From contig NZ_JAEANY010000003.1 of NCBI RefSeq assembly GCF_016019885.1, positions 1 to 64,000 of the forward strand: DNA of 64,000 bases, in the 5' to 3' direction. Origin of the DNA: Aurantiacibacter sediminis. GTDB taxonomy: Bacteria; Pseudomonadota; Alphaproteobacteria; Sphingomonadales; Sphingomonadaceae. This document shows, one piece after another, positions 54,524 through 63,729 of the stretch (the first letter of the stretch is position 1; every line of letters begins with the position of its first letter). The notes beneath the pieces were generated by a model that searched no databases, was not told the origin of the DNA, and saw only the letters and a list, made by a program, of their open reading frames with translations. Made by a program: the position numbers and the translations under genes.

Positions 54524-54955
54524 TCACAGATCGATGCGCCGCCATTTCGCAAAGGCCTTGTCAGCCAGGATGCCCCGATGGCATTTGTGCGCGTCCTCGC
54601 AATAGCACAGCAGGCAGACGCGCCGCTGTTTAGCCAGCGTCTGTAATTCCAGCATTCGCGCAGCGGCTTCGATGGAAAGCAGTTGCTCTTCATAAATTTC
54701 GCGAAGGGTTTCCACGTCGCCTCTGCGTGCGGCGGCGCGTCCGGCGGTCGATGTGCCGAGTTCGGGAATATGGGTGTAAGCGATGTCGGCGGCTTCCAGA
54801 GCTGTTTGAAGAGAGGTTTTGGCGAAACCGGGTCGCCGCGAATTCGCGATGGCCCTGACATCCGCCAGCACTTCGATACGCGCAGCCTTTAACGTCGTGA
54901 TCAGGCTATGCTGGATCTGTTGCGCGTATCCGATAGTCCAAATCGACGGGCGCAA
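54524..54955 (-). CDS. DUF488 family protein
   Basis: This protein of about 143 residues belongs to DUF488, whose members share the WTIGYA opening, DVRAIANSRRPGFA and a late LLCYCEDAHKCHRGIL stretch with a conserved Cys-x-Glu and CHR. The function of the family is not established. I place the start at the TTG at 54955, because AGGAGA at 54962-54967 then has a 6-base spacing; a GTG at 54961 directly abuts that site. It is 74 bases upstream of the asparaginase gene on the same strand. Confidence 0.85.
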   Translation of the reverse strand: MRPSIWTIGYAQQIQHSLITTLKAARIEVLADVRAIANSRRPGFAKTSLQTALEAADIAYTHIPELGTSTAGRAAARRGDVETLREIYEEQLLSIEAAARMLELQTLAKQRRVCLLCYCEDAHKCHRGILADKAFAKWRRIDL

Positions 54956-55012
54956 CGCCACTCTCCTATCCCTTACAAATCAAGCCTGACGATAGCCGTG
55001 GCTCGCAGGCCG

Positions 55013-55222
55013 TCAATCATCCGGCCGATACTCGAAGATATCTCCCGGTTGGCAATCCAGTTCCCGGCAGATGGCATTCAGGGTGCGATAGCGCACCCCG
55101 TTCACCTTGCCGGTTTTAAGGAGGGAGAGATTCGTGGCTGAAATACCCACACGCTCGGCCAGCTCTTTCAAGCTGACCTTGCGCTGCGCCATCACGACGT
55201 CGAGATTTGTAATGATAGCCAT
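55013..55222 (-). CDS. XRE-type helix-turn-helix regulator
   Basis: This 69-residue protein is essentially one Cro/CI helix-turn-helix domain of the YozG-like small type. VSLKELAERVGISATNLSLLKTGK is the DNA-binding part, and RTLNAICRELDCQPGDIFEY the closing helices. Its ATG overlaps the last base of the DUF2975 gene stop (TGATG). The same pairing of a DUF2975 membrane protein with this small regulator occurs in distant bacteria, so the two probably work together, perhaps with the membrane protein controlling the regulator. This is an inference. Confidence 0.93.
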   Translation of the reverse strand: MAIITNLDVVMAQRKVSLKELAERVGISATNLSLLKTGKVNGVRYRTLNAICRELDCQPGDIFEYRPDD

Positions 55223-55857
55223 CAGACCACACTCTCGCTGTCTTCGCGATATTGCTGACCCGATTTGAATGCGCCTGCAGTAATGAAGGCGATCATCGCC
55301 ATCAGCATGGGGAGGATCGGCGGTGTGTATTGCATCCGGATGTTCGGCATTTCTGGATCGCTTCCAAACGATATCGAAGGGAGGATGATCCGGTCTCCGT
55401 CGAGCGTTTCAGGCAGTGCCTCAAGGATTGCGAATTGCGTCATCACCGCGATTGAAATGCCTAACACGCTTCCCGATACCAACAGTTTACCAATGCGGCG
55501 CAGTGCCAGAATATTCGCGTCGCTGAAGACATCGCCGCCCGCGACTCTCCCCAGAAAGCCGCGCAGCTGCCAAAAGATTGCCGCAAGCAGTCCGATAGCA
55601 ATTAATTCACCCGCCAGACGAGCAGCGCGCAACCATGCATGATCATCCACGCGGACGCTTCCCTCTTTCGCTTGCCAGAATGCGTCCCAATTTCCGATGG
55701 GATACACTTGGTATCTATCACTTTCGGCAGGATAGCTCACCATGTGGAATTTGCCCTCGCTATAGGCGCTCCACGCTTGCACCAGCGCGCCGACCGCCGC
55801 GAGCGCGACGATCACGAGCAGGAAGTTTACGAACCGTTTTGTCCAAATTGCACTCAT
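55222..55857 (-). CDS. DUF2975 family membrane protein
   Basis: This 211-residue protein has four membrane helices: residues about 9-29, then near 85-105, 125-148 and 180-200. The first loop faces the periplasm. The GDVFSDANILALRRIGKLLV stretch is the DUF2975 hallmark. GGAGGGAAG upstream of the ATG at 55857 sets the start over a reading to 55914. It is coupled to the XRE regulator gene. Role unknown; sensing through the regulator is plausible. Confidence 0.9.
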   Translation of the reverse strand: MSAIWTKRFVNFLLVIVALAAVGALVQAWSAYSEGKFHMVSYPAESDRYQVYPIGNWDAFWQAKEGSVRVDDHAWLRAARLAGELIAIGLLAAIFWQLRGFLGRVAGGDVFSDANILALRRIGKLLVSGSVLGISIAVMTQFAILEALPETLDGDRIILPSISFGSDPEMPNIRMQYTPPILPMLMAMIAFITAGAFKSGQQYREDSESVV

Positions 55858-55947
55858 GACTTCCCTCCAATTTTCGTTGAAGGGGGCTATGCCGCGACGA
55901 TTTGCGATTTGCAATAAATATTTTATGTTTTACGTAAAGTAATCATC

Positions 55948-57300
55948 TCATCGCATAAGGACGAGCTCTTCCGCCATTGTCGGGTGGATGGCGGTGGTGG
56001 CGTCGAAATCGGCCTTGGTCAGCCCGGCTTTCACGGCAATTGCGGCGGCCTGCATCATCTCCGGCGCTTCGGGAGCGATCATGTGAATGCCAACAATTCG
56101 CCCGCTGTCCCCGTCGCAGATCATTTTGAACAGGCTGCGCTCATTGCGCCCGGCCACGACGTTCTTCATCGCGCGGAAATCGGAGAGGTAGACTTTAACG
56201 CTGCCGAGCGAGTTCTTCGCCTCCCCTTCTGTCATGCCGACGGCGGCAATCGGGGGATGGCTGAACACGGCACTGGGGATGCAGGTGTGATCGACCGCGA
56301 CCGGATCGCTCGGCCCGAACACACTGTCGGCGAAAGCCTGGCCTTCGCGGATTGCGACCGGGGTCAGCTGCACCCGGTCAGTCACATCACCCACGGCATA
56401 GATGTGATCGACATTGGTCTTGCTGAAGCGATCGACGATAACCTCGCCCTTATCGCCCAGCTCGACGCCTGCTTTGTTCAGACCAAGACCCTTGGTATTG
56501 GGGACGCGCCCTGTGGCGAACATGACGAGATCGACACGCTCTTCATCGCAGTTGGAAAGCTTCACGAAATAGCCGCCATCATCACATGGCTTGATATATT
56601 CGAAGACGGTGTTGAATTTGAAATCGATGCCTTTCATGATCGAGATCTGCAGCAGCCTGTCACGCACAGCTTCGTCATACTGGCGAAGCAGAGTGTCACC
56701 TCGATTGACGACGCAGACGCGGCTTCCGAATTCGTTGAAAATTCCGGCAAATTCATTCGCGATATAGCCGCCGCCCGCGATGATTACTTTCTTGGGCAGT
56801 TCGTCGAGATGAAACGCCTCGTTCGACGTGATCCCGTGCTCTGTGCCCTCGCAATCGGGCAAATGCGGATGGGCACCGGTCGCAATCAGGATATATTTGG
56901 CGGTGACCGTCTTGCCGCTTGCCAAGGTAATCTCGTGAGGACCGGTAATCTCTGCGCGCTCTTTGAATATCGTGACGTCGTGGTTTTCGAGCGTATCAGT
57001 GTAAGCGTCTTCAATGCGGGAGACATCGTCCAGCACATTGTCGCGAAGCTTTACCCAGTCGAAGCTTTTTCCTTCGACCGTCCACCCGAACTTCTGACAG
57101 TCCTCGAGATCTTCGGCAAAATGCGCGCCGTAGACGAGCATCTTCTTCGGAACGCATCCGCGGATGACGCAAGTCCCGCCTACTCGGTGCTCCTCCGCAA
57201 TTGCGACGCGTGCGCCATGCGCGGCTGAGACACGGCTTGCGCGCACTCCGCCAGAACCTGCACCAATGGTGAAAAGATCGAAATCGTAACTGTCGGACAT
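55948..57300 (-). CDS. gor: Glutathione-disulfide reductase
   Basis: This NADPH-dependent flavoprotein regenerates glutathione. The 450 residues contain the FAD motif IGAGSGGVRASR, the redox-active pair Cys44 and Cys49 in GGTCVIRGCVPKK, the NADPH motif IAGGGYIANEFAGI, ATGRVPNTKGL, the second FAD motif IYAVGDVTDRVQLTPVA and the His-Pro-Thr end (AIHPTMAEELV). It is the plain glutathione reductase type. Its start lies 71 bases after the SIR2-like gene on the same strand. Confidence 0.95.
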   Translation of the reverse strand: MSDSYDFDLFTIGAGSGGVRASRVSAAHGARVAIAEEHRVGGTCVIRGCVPKKMLVYGAHFAEDLEDCQKFGWTVEGKSFDWVKLRDNVLDDVSRIEDAYTDTLENHDVTIFKERAEITGPHEITLASGKTVTAKYILIATGAHPHLPDCEGTEHGITSNEAFHLDELPKKVIIAGGGYIANEFAGIFNEFGSRVCVVNRGDTLLRQYDEAVRDRLLQISIMKGIDFKFNTVFEYIKPCDDGGYFVKLSNCDEERVDLVMFATGRVPNTKGLGLNKAGVELGDKGEVIVDRFSKTNVDHIYAVGDVTDRVQLTPVAIREGQAFADSVFGPSDPVAVDHTCIPSAVFSHPPIAAVGMTEGEAKNSLGSVKVYLSDFRAMKNVVAGRNERSLFKMICDGDSGRIVGIHMIAPEAPEMMQAAAIAVKAGLTKADFDATTAIHPTMAEELVLMR

Positions 57301-57371
57301 GCGGGAATTTTCTCCGGTTGCGTGGGAGCGCTATGGTCCAACAGTGTTCGCGGGGCAACCGTTCCGAGTTA

Positions 57372-58400
57372 CTAGCTTTCCAGGAATGGCGCGTAGTCGC
57401 GCATCAGCTCCCAAGCGCGCAAATCCTCTATCGTAATCATCCCTTCATCCTTTATGCCTGCCTGGCTTTTCAGCAGCCGCATCACGGCGGCGCGCTGCGT
57501 ATCGCTGGCGCGCGGCAGGGTAACGAGGACATCGGGGTTATGCTCGAACGGTGCTTCGAAAAGCATCGAACAATTCATCGGATCGAAGCCGAAGCCGAGG
57601 AAGACGAGCCGCTTGCCCTGCACCACTTCGGCGAACATCTGGCGGCTGAATCCGCGCTCTTCCTTGCGTTCGGAAAGCGTGTGGATCTGTTCAACCACCG
57701 ATGGAAGGTTTTCAAGCTCACCCGCCCCCCAATCGGCGACGGGCATCTTGCCGGATTGCCACTCGAGCTTGCCGGGCGTGCCGTAGGGATGGATGATCTT
57801 CAACTTCTCCGCCACCAGCGCGCGGGCATCGGTGAGCGTCATCCCAAACGCCATATGCAGCGTCCATGGCAGGTAATGCTCGATGGAGCGATCATAGTTG
57901 AAACAAATGATCGAGAGATTGTCGAAGCACCGCTCGGCTTCTGAACGCGGCACGCCGTTGACGAGGGCGCGTGCGAGCTGGAACAGCCAATTTTCATTCC
58001 CGCGTACGGGCAGGTCGCCGGGATCTTTCGGTTCTTCGCCCAGCGGAGAGTGCGCCTCTGCATCCAGTGTGTAATGCGCGATGGCGAGTTTGCCGACGGC
58101 CAGCACCATCGGGTTATCGCCATGCTGTTCAAGAATGGAATCGATGGAGCTGGAAATGCGCGCGGCGGAGCGGATCGTCTGCCCCGCCTCCATCAGCGCT
58201 CCCTTCTTCACCCGCGCTTTCTTAGCGATATCCGCAATATGATCCGCCATCGCCTTGATATCGGGCGTCTCAAGCGACGTACCAAGACGCTGGAAATCAA
58301 AACCTGCGGATATGCGGGCAAGAAATTCACGCCCGTCAGGAAATTGCAATTCGCAAGACGCGCCCGCGCCCACGACCAGTGTTGTTTTCGTCCGGATCAT
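57372..58400 (-). CDS. SIR2-like domain protein
   Basis: This 342-residue protein shows the outline of the SIR2-like family found in many bacterial defence proteins. It has an N-terminal VVGAGASCELQFPDG nucleotide motif (Gly11-Ser15), FNYDRSIEHYL with Asn168, IIHPYGTPG with His204, and a late VFLGFGFDPMN segment. In catalytic relatives the Asn and His hydrolyse NAD. Here both candidates are present. There is no membrane helix or second domain of known type, and the neighbours are gor and an RNA helicase, so a phage-defence role is only a guess. The ribosome binding site is weak. Confidence 0.78.
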   Translation of the reverse strand: MIRTKTTLVVGAGASCELQFPDGREFLARISAGFDFQRLGTSLETPDIKAMADHIADIAKKARVKKGALMEAGQTIRSAARISSSIDSILEQHGDNPMVLAVGKLAIAHYTLDAEAHSPLGEEPKDPGDLPVRGNENWLFQLARALVNGVPRSEAERCFDNLSIICFNYDRSIEHYLPWTLHMAFGMTLTDARALVAEKLKIIHPYGTPGKLEWQSGKMPVADWGAGELENLPSVVEQIHTLSERKEERGFSRQMFAEVVQGKRLVFLGFGFDPMNCSMLFEAPFEHNPDVLVTLPRASDTQRAAVMRLLKSQAGIKDEGMITIEDLRAWELMRDYAPFLES

Positions 58401-58435
58401 GGGCGCGACGCTATGCCGCTATGCTTAAGATTGGC

Positions 58436-59923
58436 TTAGCCTTGGCGCGATGAATTGCCCTGACCGCGACTTCCACCAGCGCCGCGATTGCGATTGCCGC
58501 CACCGCTGCGCCGATTGTTGAAGCTGCGACCGCCAGAGTTGCTTCCACCGCGATTGCCGCCTGGCTTTCCGCCACGGGACTGACCGCCCTGACCGCCACC
58601 CTGCGGGCCGTGATTAGGCTTGCCCTTGCGCGCAGGATGCTTCTTTTTGGGAGCAGCAGCGCCGCCGCCCTCGCCCCGCATCGCTGCGGACTTGCCGCGC
58701 GGCTTGGGGTGTATGCGTTTCTGCTTCGTCGGCTGCGCCCGCTTCGTGGGACCGACACCTTCGACAACAGCACGGAAGTTTTCAGGCAACGGCAAGCGAT
58801 CGAATTCGGCATCGGTCGTCTTGCTGATGTCCTTCAGATAGGCACGCTCGTCCTCTGCGCAGAAAGCAATCGCAATCCCGTCCGCACCTGCTCGCGCCGT
58901 GCGGCCGATGCGGTGCACGTACTGCTCGGGCACATTGGGTAGCTCGTAATTGATGACATGGCTGACACCGGGGATGTCGATCCCGCGTGCGGCAACGTCG
59001 GTCGCGATCAGCACCGGCGTCTTCGCCCGCTTGAACTCGTCGAGCGCGCGCTGGCGCTGCGGCTGGCTCTTATTGCCGTGAATGGCATTGGCAGCGATGC
59101 CGACCTGCGAAAGCTTTTTCACAATCCGGTCACAGCCATGCTTTGTACGCGCGAAGATGAGAACGCGCTCGAACTTGCCGGGCACTTGGTGGCGACCCGA
59201 CAGGATCAGTTCGAGCAGGCTCTGCTTCTCATCCGCCTGCACCATAAACAGATACTGGTCGATCCGCTCTGCCGTCGTGCTTTCGGGCGTGACGCTGACC
59301 TGTGCCGGGTTTTTGCAATAGCCGGAGACAAGCTCCTTGATCTGCTTTGGCATGGTGGCGCTGAAAAACAGCGTCTGGCGCTCCGCGGGGGCAAGCTCAC
59401 GAATGCGGCGCAGCGCATGGATGAAGCCGAGATCGAGCATCTGGTCAGCTTCGTCGAGCACGAGGATCTCGAGACCCGAAAGGTTGAATGCCTTCTGGTC
59501 GATCAGATCGAGCAGGCGGCCCGGCGTTGCGACAAGGATGTCAGTGCCGCGGTGCAGCTTGTTGCGATCCTTGTTGACGCTGGTGCCGCCGACGATCGAG
59601 TGGACCTTCAGGCCAGCGAGCGCGCCGTAATCCTTTGCGCTCTGGGCAATCTGACCTGCCAGCTCACGCGTAGGAGCCAGCACGAGCATACGGCAGGACT
59701 TGAACGGGATGCGGTTGTCCGCTGCGCGCAGATTGTCGATGCTGGGCAGCATAAAGGCAGCCGTCTTGCCGGTACCTGTCTGCGCAATACCCAGCAGGTC
59801 GCGGCCTTCGAGCACAGGCGGAATGGCCTGCGCCTGGATCGGCGTCGGCGTGTCATATCCCTGCATGTCGAGTGCCTGCATGACAGGCTGCGACAGACCG
59901 AGATCGGAAAATTTGGTAGTCAT
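58436..59923 (-). CDS. DEAD-box RNA helicase (RhlE-like) with RG-rich tail
   Basis: This 495-residue helicase has all core motifs: the Q motif with TPIQAQAIPPVL, AQTGTGKT, PTREL, VATPGRLLDL, VLDEADQMLD, FFSATMP, ATDVAARGID and HRIGRTARAG. After about residue 390 the chain is basic and low in complexity, ending in many Gly, Arg and Asn repeats (RGG-like) that bind RNA loosely. Such helicases unwind mRNA and rRNA, often at low temperature. The gene diverges from the TonB-dependent receptor. Confidence 0.95.
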   Translation of the reverse strand: MTTKFSDLGLSQPVMQALDMQGYDTPTPIQAQAIPPVLEGRDLLGIAQTGTGKTAAFMLPSIDNLRAADNRIPFKSCRMLVLAPTRELAGQIAQSAKDYGALAGLKVHSIVGGTSVNKDRNKLHRGTDILVATPGRLLDLIDQKAFNLSGLEILVLDEADQMLDLGFIHALRRIRELAPAERQTLFFSATMPKQIKELVSGYCKNPAQVSVTPESTTAERIDQYLFMVQADEKQSLLELILSGRHQVPGKFERVLIFARTKHGCDRIVKKLSQVGIAANAIHGNKSQPQRQRALDEFKRAKTPVLIATDVAARGIDIPGVSHVINYELPNVPEQYVHRIGRTARAGADGIAIAFCAEDERAYLKDISKTTDAEFDRLPLPENFRAVVEGVGPTKRAQPTKQKRIHPKPRGKSAAMRGEGGGAAAPKKKHPARKGKPNHGPQGGGQGGQSRGGKPGGNRGGSNSGGRSFNNRRSGGGNRNRGAGGSRGQGNSSRQG

Positions 59924-60359
59924 AATATGTATTAAACTCGCAATATATGCGGCGCGCTATCCGAAATCCTGGGTGGATTCCGGGCGCGGCGCGGGTGTCA
60001 AAACGACCCGCGTGAAAAGGGAAGTCTCAGGAAAAGGACCGAAGGGCTGCCGGGGCTTGATGGCTTTCTCACCATCGCCGCTTCACGCTGGCGCTCTCTT
60101 CGATGAGCGTCATGTGGATGCTGCAGTGCAAAAAGTCAATGCACCGGCGTGTCGCGCACTTCGAAGACAGGTCGCACGGCGGACACAAGTGTCACCAATT
60201 CACAACATTGTAAGCAAGGTTTCACATTTCCCCACAGGTGCAGGATTGACCCGCGCCACTCCTCGGTGGCTATCCGTAAATACCTTTCGTCCCGTCGGCT
60301 CTGCCGATTCTTGTCATTTTGCCTGCCGGAACGCCTTTCCCGGCCCGAATGAGAGCTTC
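59924..60359. other. 436-base divergent intergenic region
   Basis: This is the only gap longer than 300 bases. It lies between the starts of the helicase gene (left) and the TonB-dependent receptor gene (right), so it must contain both promoters and leaders. I see no gene, tRNA or clear riboswitch in it. The AT-richer patch around 60180-60230 is the likeliest promoter area for the receptor. A long leader for the helicase is possible. Confidence 0.5.
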
Positions 60360-62699
60360 ATGATGACCAAGCGCGCAATTTCTCTCCTCACCTCTTCGTC
60401 CATCATTTCCGCGATGATGATCGCCGCTCCGGCCACTGCGCAAGATGCGCAGGAAGCTGAACAGGAGACCGGCCTCGGCGAAATCATCGTCACCGCTCGC
60501 CGCAGCGAGGAAAACATCCAGGACGTGCCGATTTCGGTGACGGCCATCGGTGAAGAAGCGCTGACCGCAATCAACTCCAGCGGGCAGGATATTCGCGCGC
60601 TTTCGGGCCGTGTGCCCAGCCTCACGATTGAAAGCTCTTTCGGGCGGACTTTCCCGCGCTTTTACATTCGCGGCCTCGGCAATACCGATTTCGATCTGAA
60701 CGCCTCGCAACCCGTCAGCCTGGTTTACGACGACGTCGTGCTGGAAAACCCGATCCTGAAAGGCTTCCCGGTTTTCGACATGCAGCAGGTCGAAGTCCTG
60801 CGCGGACCGCAAGGCACGCTGTTCGGTCGCAATACGCCGGCGGGCATTGTGAAATTCGATACGGTCGAGCCGAACTATAATCTCGGAGGCTATGCGCAGG
60901 CATCCTATGGCAGCTTCAACGCGGTGAATGCGGAAGCTGCCGTCAACGTCCCACTTGGTGATACAGCTGCGCTTCGCATTTCCGGCCTTTACCAGCGGCA
61001 GGATGACTGGGTCGACAATGTTCTGCCCTCAGGCACGACGGAAGATGCATTTGGCAGCTTCGATGAATTCGCCGTTCGCGTTCAGGCGCTGTTTGAGCCG
61101 ACAGACACATTCGAAGTCTTGCTGACGGGCCAGCTGCGCGATCTCGACGCGACCGCGCGCCTGTTCCGCGCCAATAATTTCACCCGCGGTGAGGAAGGCC
61201 TTAACGCCAATTTCGATCGCGATCAGGTGTCAATCGACGGCCAGAACGGCAATGAAGTTCAGACGCAGAACCTCGCCGCTCGCCTGACGCTGGATCTCGG
61301 CGCTGTTTCGATCATCTCGGTGACCAGTTACTGGCATGGGGAGCTGGAATCGGTCGGCGATATTGATGGCGGCTTCGGCGCCAACTTCCTTCCGCCCGAA
61401 CTTTATGGTCCTGGCGAAATTCCCTTCACCGCGGAAACGCAAGACGCGATCCCCAGCCTCGACCAGTTTACGCAGGAAATCCGCATCGCCAGCAATGGCA
61501 GCGGTCCGCTGAGCTATCAGGCCGGCATTTTCTTCTTCGACGAATCCCTCGATATCGTCAGCACGAATTTCTCGACACTGGGCGATCCCCTGAACGCGCC
61601 GGGCGGCGTGAACATCGTGGTCAGCCAGCGTCAGGAAAGCGAAGCATTCGGCGTCTTCGGATCGGTCACGTACGATCTGACCGACCAGCTGAGCGTCACC
61701 GGCGGCATCCGCTACAATGATGACAGCCGCGATTTCGTCGTGGTGCGCAGCCAGGATACGCAATTCCCCACATTCCTGCAGGGCCCGCTCGGCACGGTCA
61801 CGCGCGATGTGAGCGACGACAATATAACCTGGGATCTCAGCGCGACCTATGAGGCATCGGAGGATGTGAACCTCTACGCCCGCGTGGCACGCGGCTATCG
61901 CGCTCCCAGCATTCAGGGCCGCATACTCTTCCCGCCTGCCACTGCCACTCCGCTGGAAGATGGTGTGACGATCGGCGATTCCGAAACAATCACCTCCTAC
62001 GAAGCAGGTATCAAGACGACCTTCTGGGATGGGCGCGCGCGGGTGAACCTAGGCGGCTTCATCTATGATCTAAACGATGCGCAGCTAACGGCTGTGGGCG
62101 GCAACGTGAATGCGAACCGCCTGATCAATGCCGACAATGTGCGCGGATATGGTTTCGAACTCGATGCGCAGCTCGCCCCGGCGGACGGCCTCACATTCAC
62201 CGCTGGGCTCAGCTACAACGACACCGAGATTCAGGATAGCGACCTCACCACTGCTGCTTGCGGCGGCACACGAGTCGATACGTTCCCGGATGTCTCGCTG
62301 TGTACAGTTCTCGATCCGATCGTGACCCCTGCTGCACCTTTTGCGGCCGCCATCGTGAACATCGACGGCAACAGCCTGCCGCAGGCGCCCAAATGGATTG
62401 CAAACTGGACGGCGCGCTATGAATTCCCGGTGGGTGACGGCGATGTCTATATCTTTACCGACTGGGCATACCGCTCGCAGATCAACTTCTTCCTCTACGA
62501 AAGCGTCGAATTCCAGGATGACAGCCTGTTGGAAGGCGGCCTGCGCGTCGGCTGGGAGAACGACCGATACGAAGTCGCGGTCTTCGCACGCAACATCACC
62601 GATGATGAAAGCGCCGTGAGCGGCATCGACTTCAACAACCTCACCGCAATGGTCAACGAACCGCGTGTATTCGGCATTTTTGCCGGAGTGCGGTTCTAA
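60360..62699 (+). CDS. TonB-dependent outer membrane receptor
   Basis: This 779-residue receptor has a signal peptide (ending APATAQ at about residue 27), a TonB box-like GEIIVTARR, a plug domain with QDVPISVTAIG, RFYIRGLGN and VEVLRGPQGTLFGRNTPAG, and a 22-strand-type barrel ending in Phe (IFAGVRF). It imports a scarce substrate such as a siderophore, vitamin or oligosaccharide with TonB energy, but nothing nearby reveals which. The ATG at 60360 has GAGAG upstream; a longer reading from 59700 crosses into the helicase gene. It ends 8 bases before the convergent tspO. Confidence 0.95.
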   Translation: MMTKRAISLLTSSSIISAMMIAAPATAQDAQEAEQETGLGEIIVTARRSEENIQDVPISVTAIGEEALTAINSSGQDIRALSGRVPSLTIESSFGRTFPRFYIRGLGNTDFDLNASQPVSLVYDDVVLENPILKGFPVFDMQQVEVLRGPQGTLFGRNTPAGIVKFDTVEPNYNLGGYAQASYGSFNAVNAEAAVNVPLGDTAALRISGLYQRQDDWVDNVLPSGTTEDAFGSFDEFAVRVQALFEPTDTFEVLLTGQLRDLDATARLFRANNFTRGEEGLNANFDRDQVSIDGQNGNEVQTQNLAARLTLDLGAVSIISVTSYWHGELESVGDIDGGFGANFLPPELYGPGEIPFTAETQDAIPSLDQFTQEIRIASNGSGPLSYQAGIFFFDESLDIVSTNFSTLGDPLNAPGGVNIVVSQRQESEAFGVFGSVTYDLTDQLSVTGGIRYNDDSRDFVVVRSQDTQFPTFLQGPLGTVTRDVSDDNITWDLSATYEASEDVNLYARVARGYRAPSIQGRILFPPATATPLEDGVTIGDSETITSYEAGIKTTFWDGRARVNLGGFIYDLNDAQLTAVGGNVNANRLINADNVRGYGFELDAQLAPADGLTFTAGLSYNDTEIQDSDLTTAACGGTRVDTFPDVSLCTVLDPIVTPAAPFAAAIVNIDGNSLPQAPKWIANWTARYEFPVGDGDVYIFTDWAYRSQINFFLYESVEFQDDSLLEGGLRVGWENDRYEVAVFARNITDDESAVSGIDFNNLTAMVNEPRVFGIFAGVRF

Positions 62700-62706
62700 G
62701 CGGGTT

Positions 62707-63186
62707 TCAGGCTTCGCCGCCGAACGGCTTGTTCAGCTGGACGATTTTCCAGTTGAGCACGGTGGCGAAGCTGACCCACGCGAGATAGGGCACGATCAGC
62801 CATGGCGCGAGGTCATCGTATCGGCCAAGCGTCAGCACCAACGCGAGTACGCTCGCCCACAGGATAGGTACTTCATACAGCGCCCAATCGGGCCGCTTGA
62901 GTGTGAAGAACATCGGCGACCAGACGAAATTGGCGACGCCATTGATCACGTAAAGCGCGATGAGCAGCGATGTCTCACCCACCGCCTCGGCCCCGTCCCA
63001 ACTGCGCACGAAGGCCCATGCGGCCAACGCAAAGATCGTTGTCCATGCCGGGCCGAATAGCCAGTCAGGCGGCTGCCAGCTCGGCTTCTTGAGATCGTAA
63101 TACCACTCGCCAATCGTGGTGAGCAGCCCTCCCCCCGCCGCGAGAATGAGCGCCCATGCGATGGCGAAGATGAGGGGGAAGGTCAT
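62707..63186 (-). CDS. tspO: TspO/MBR family tryptophan-rich sensory protein
   Basis: This 159-residue five-helix membrane protein has the family motifs KKPSWQPPDWLFGPAWT and NFVWSPMFF, and many tryptophans. Bacterial TspO binds porphyrins and affects pigment and stress responses. The ATG overlaps the stop of the preceding lipoprotein gene by 4 bases (ATGA). Function in this organism is unknown. Confidence 0.94.
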   Translation of the reverse strand: MTFPLIFAIAWALILAAGGGLLTTIGEWYYDLKKPSWQPPDWLFGPAWTTIFALAAWAFVRSWDGAEAVGETSLLIALYVINGVANFVWSPMFFTLKRPDWALYEVPILWASVLALVLTLGRYDDLAPWLIVPYLAWVSFATVLNWKIVQLNKPFGGEA

Positions 63187-63725
63187 TCGCTCGGCGCTTC
63201 GAAGTCACGATGGACGTAAGGCGCTAATAACACAAAATCCTGGGCCTGAAGTAACAGGATCGTCTTCAATCGATCTTGCACCGTAAAGGCGTCGACGTAG
63301 ACGTTGAAGATGCTGCCCCACATGTCACTGCCACAGTGGCCCATCTCGATGGCATTTCCTTTCAGCATATCACTGCAAAGCCAAGGGCCGCGCTGGCCCC
63401 AATACATGCCACCAACCGCATCTCCTTCGCCGTCTCCGACCATATTGAAGCCCTCCGTCGTCAACAGTTGGCCAAGGACTTCGGCGATTGCTTGTGGCTC
63501 TTCGTAGTGAAAACCGCCCTCTGAACTGACGACCGAAAGCGTGGCACCTTCGGCCAGCAGGTCTCTCGCCGCTACAAATTCGCCTCGGGCGAGCAATGCA
63601 AAGAATTGACCCGGGGCTGTCAGGTGATCGGTTGGAGCTGGCGAACAAGCCGAAACTCCAGCGCTTGCAGCAAGGGTGGATGCGACTGCAGCGCCAACAA
63701 ACAAGTCTCTGCGTGTCATTGGCAT
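63183..63725 (-). CDS. Tat-exported lipoprotein of unknown function
   Basis: This 180-residue protein starts MPMTRRDLFVGAAVA, a twin-arginine signal, which runs into a lipobox (VSAC) at about residue 27. The mature part begins with a helical FFALLARGEFVAARDLLAEGATLSVVS segment that resembles the SnoaL/NTF2-like fold. The family is not recognised. It starts 4 bases after the pgi stop and is coupled to tspO, forming a pgi-lipoprotein-tspO run. A second ATG two codons inside is an alternative start. Confidence 0.8.
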   Translation of the reverse strand: MPMTRRDLFVGAAVASTLAASAGVSACSPAPTDHLTAPGQFFALLARGEFVAARDLLAEGATLSVVSSEGGFHYEEPQAIAEVLGQLLTTEGFNMVGDGEGDAVGGMYWGQRGPWLCSDMLKGNAIEMGHCGSDMWGSIFNVYVDAFTVQDRLKTILLLQAQDFVLLAPYVHRDFEAPSE

Positions 63726-63729
63726 TGCA

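Noticed and set aside
57372-59923. SIR2-like gene plus DEAD helicase as a two-gene defence system
   Set aside because: The helicase is a complete RhlE-like housekeeping type with an RG tail, and there is no overlap or other sign of coupling between the two.
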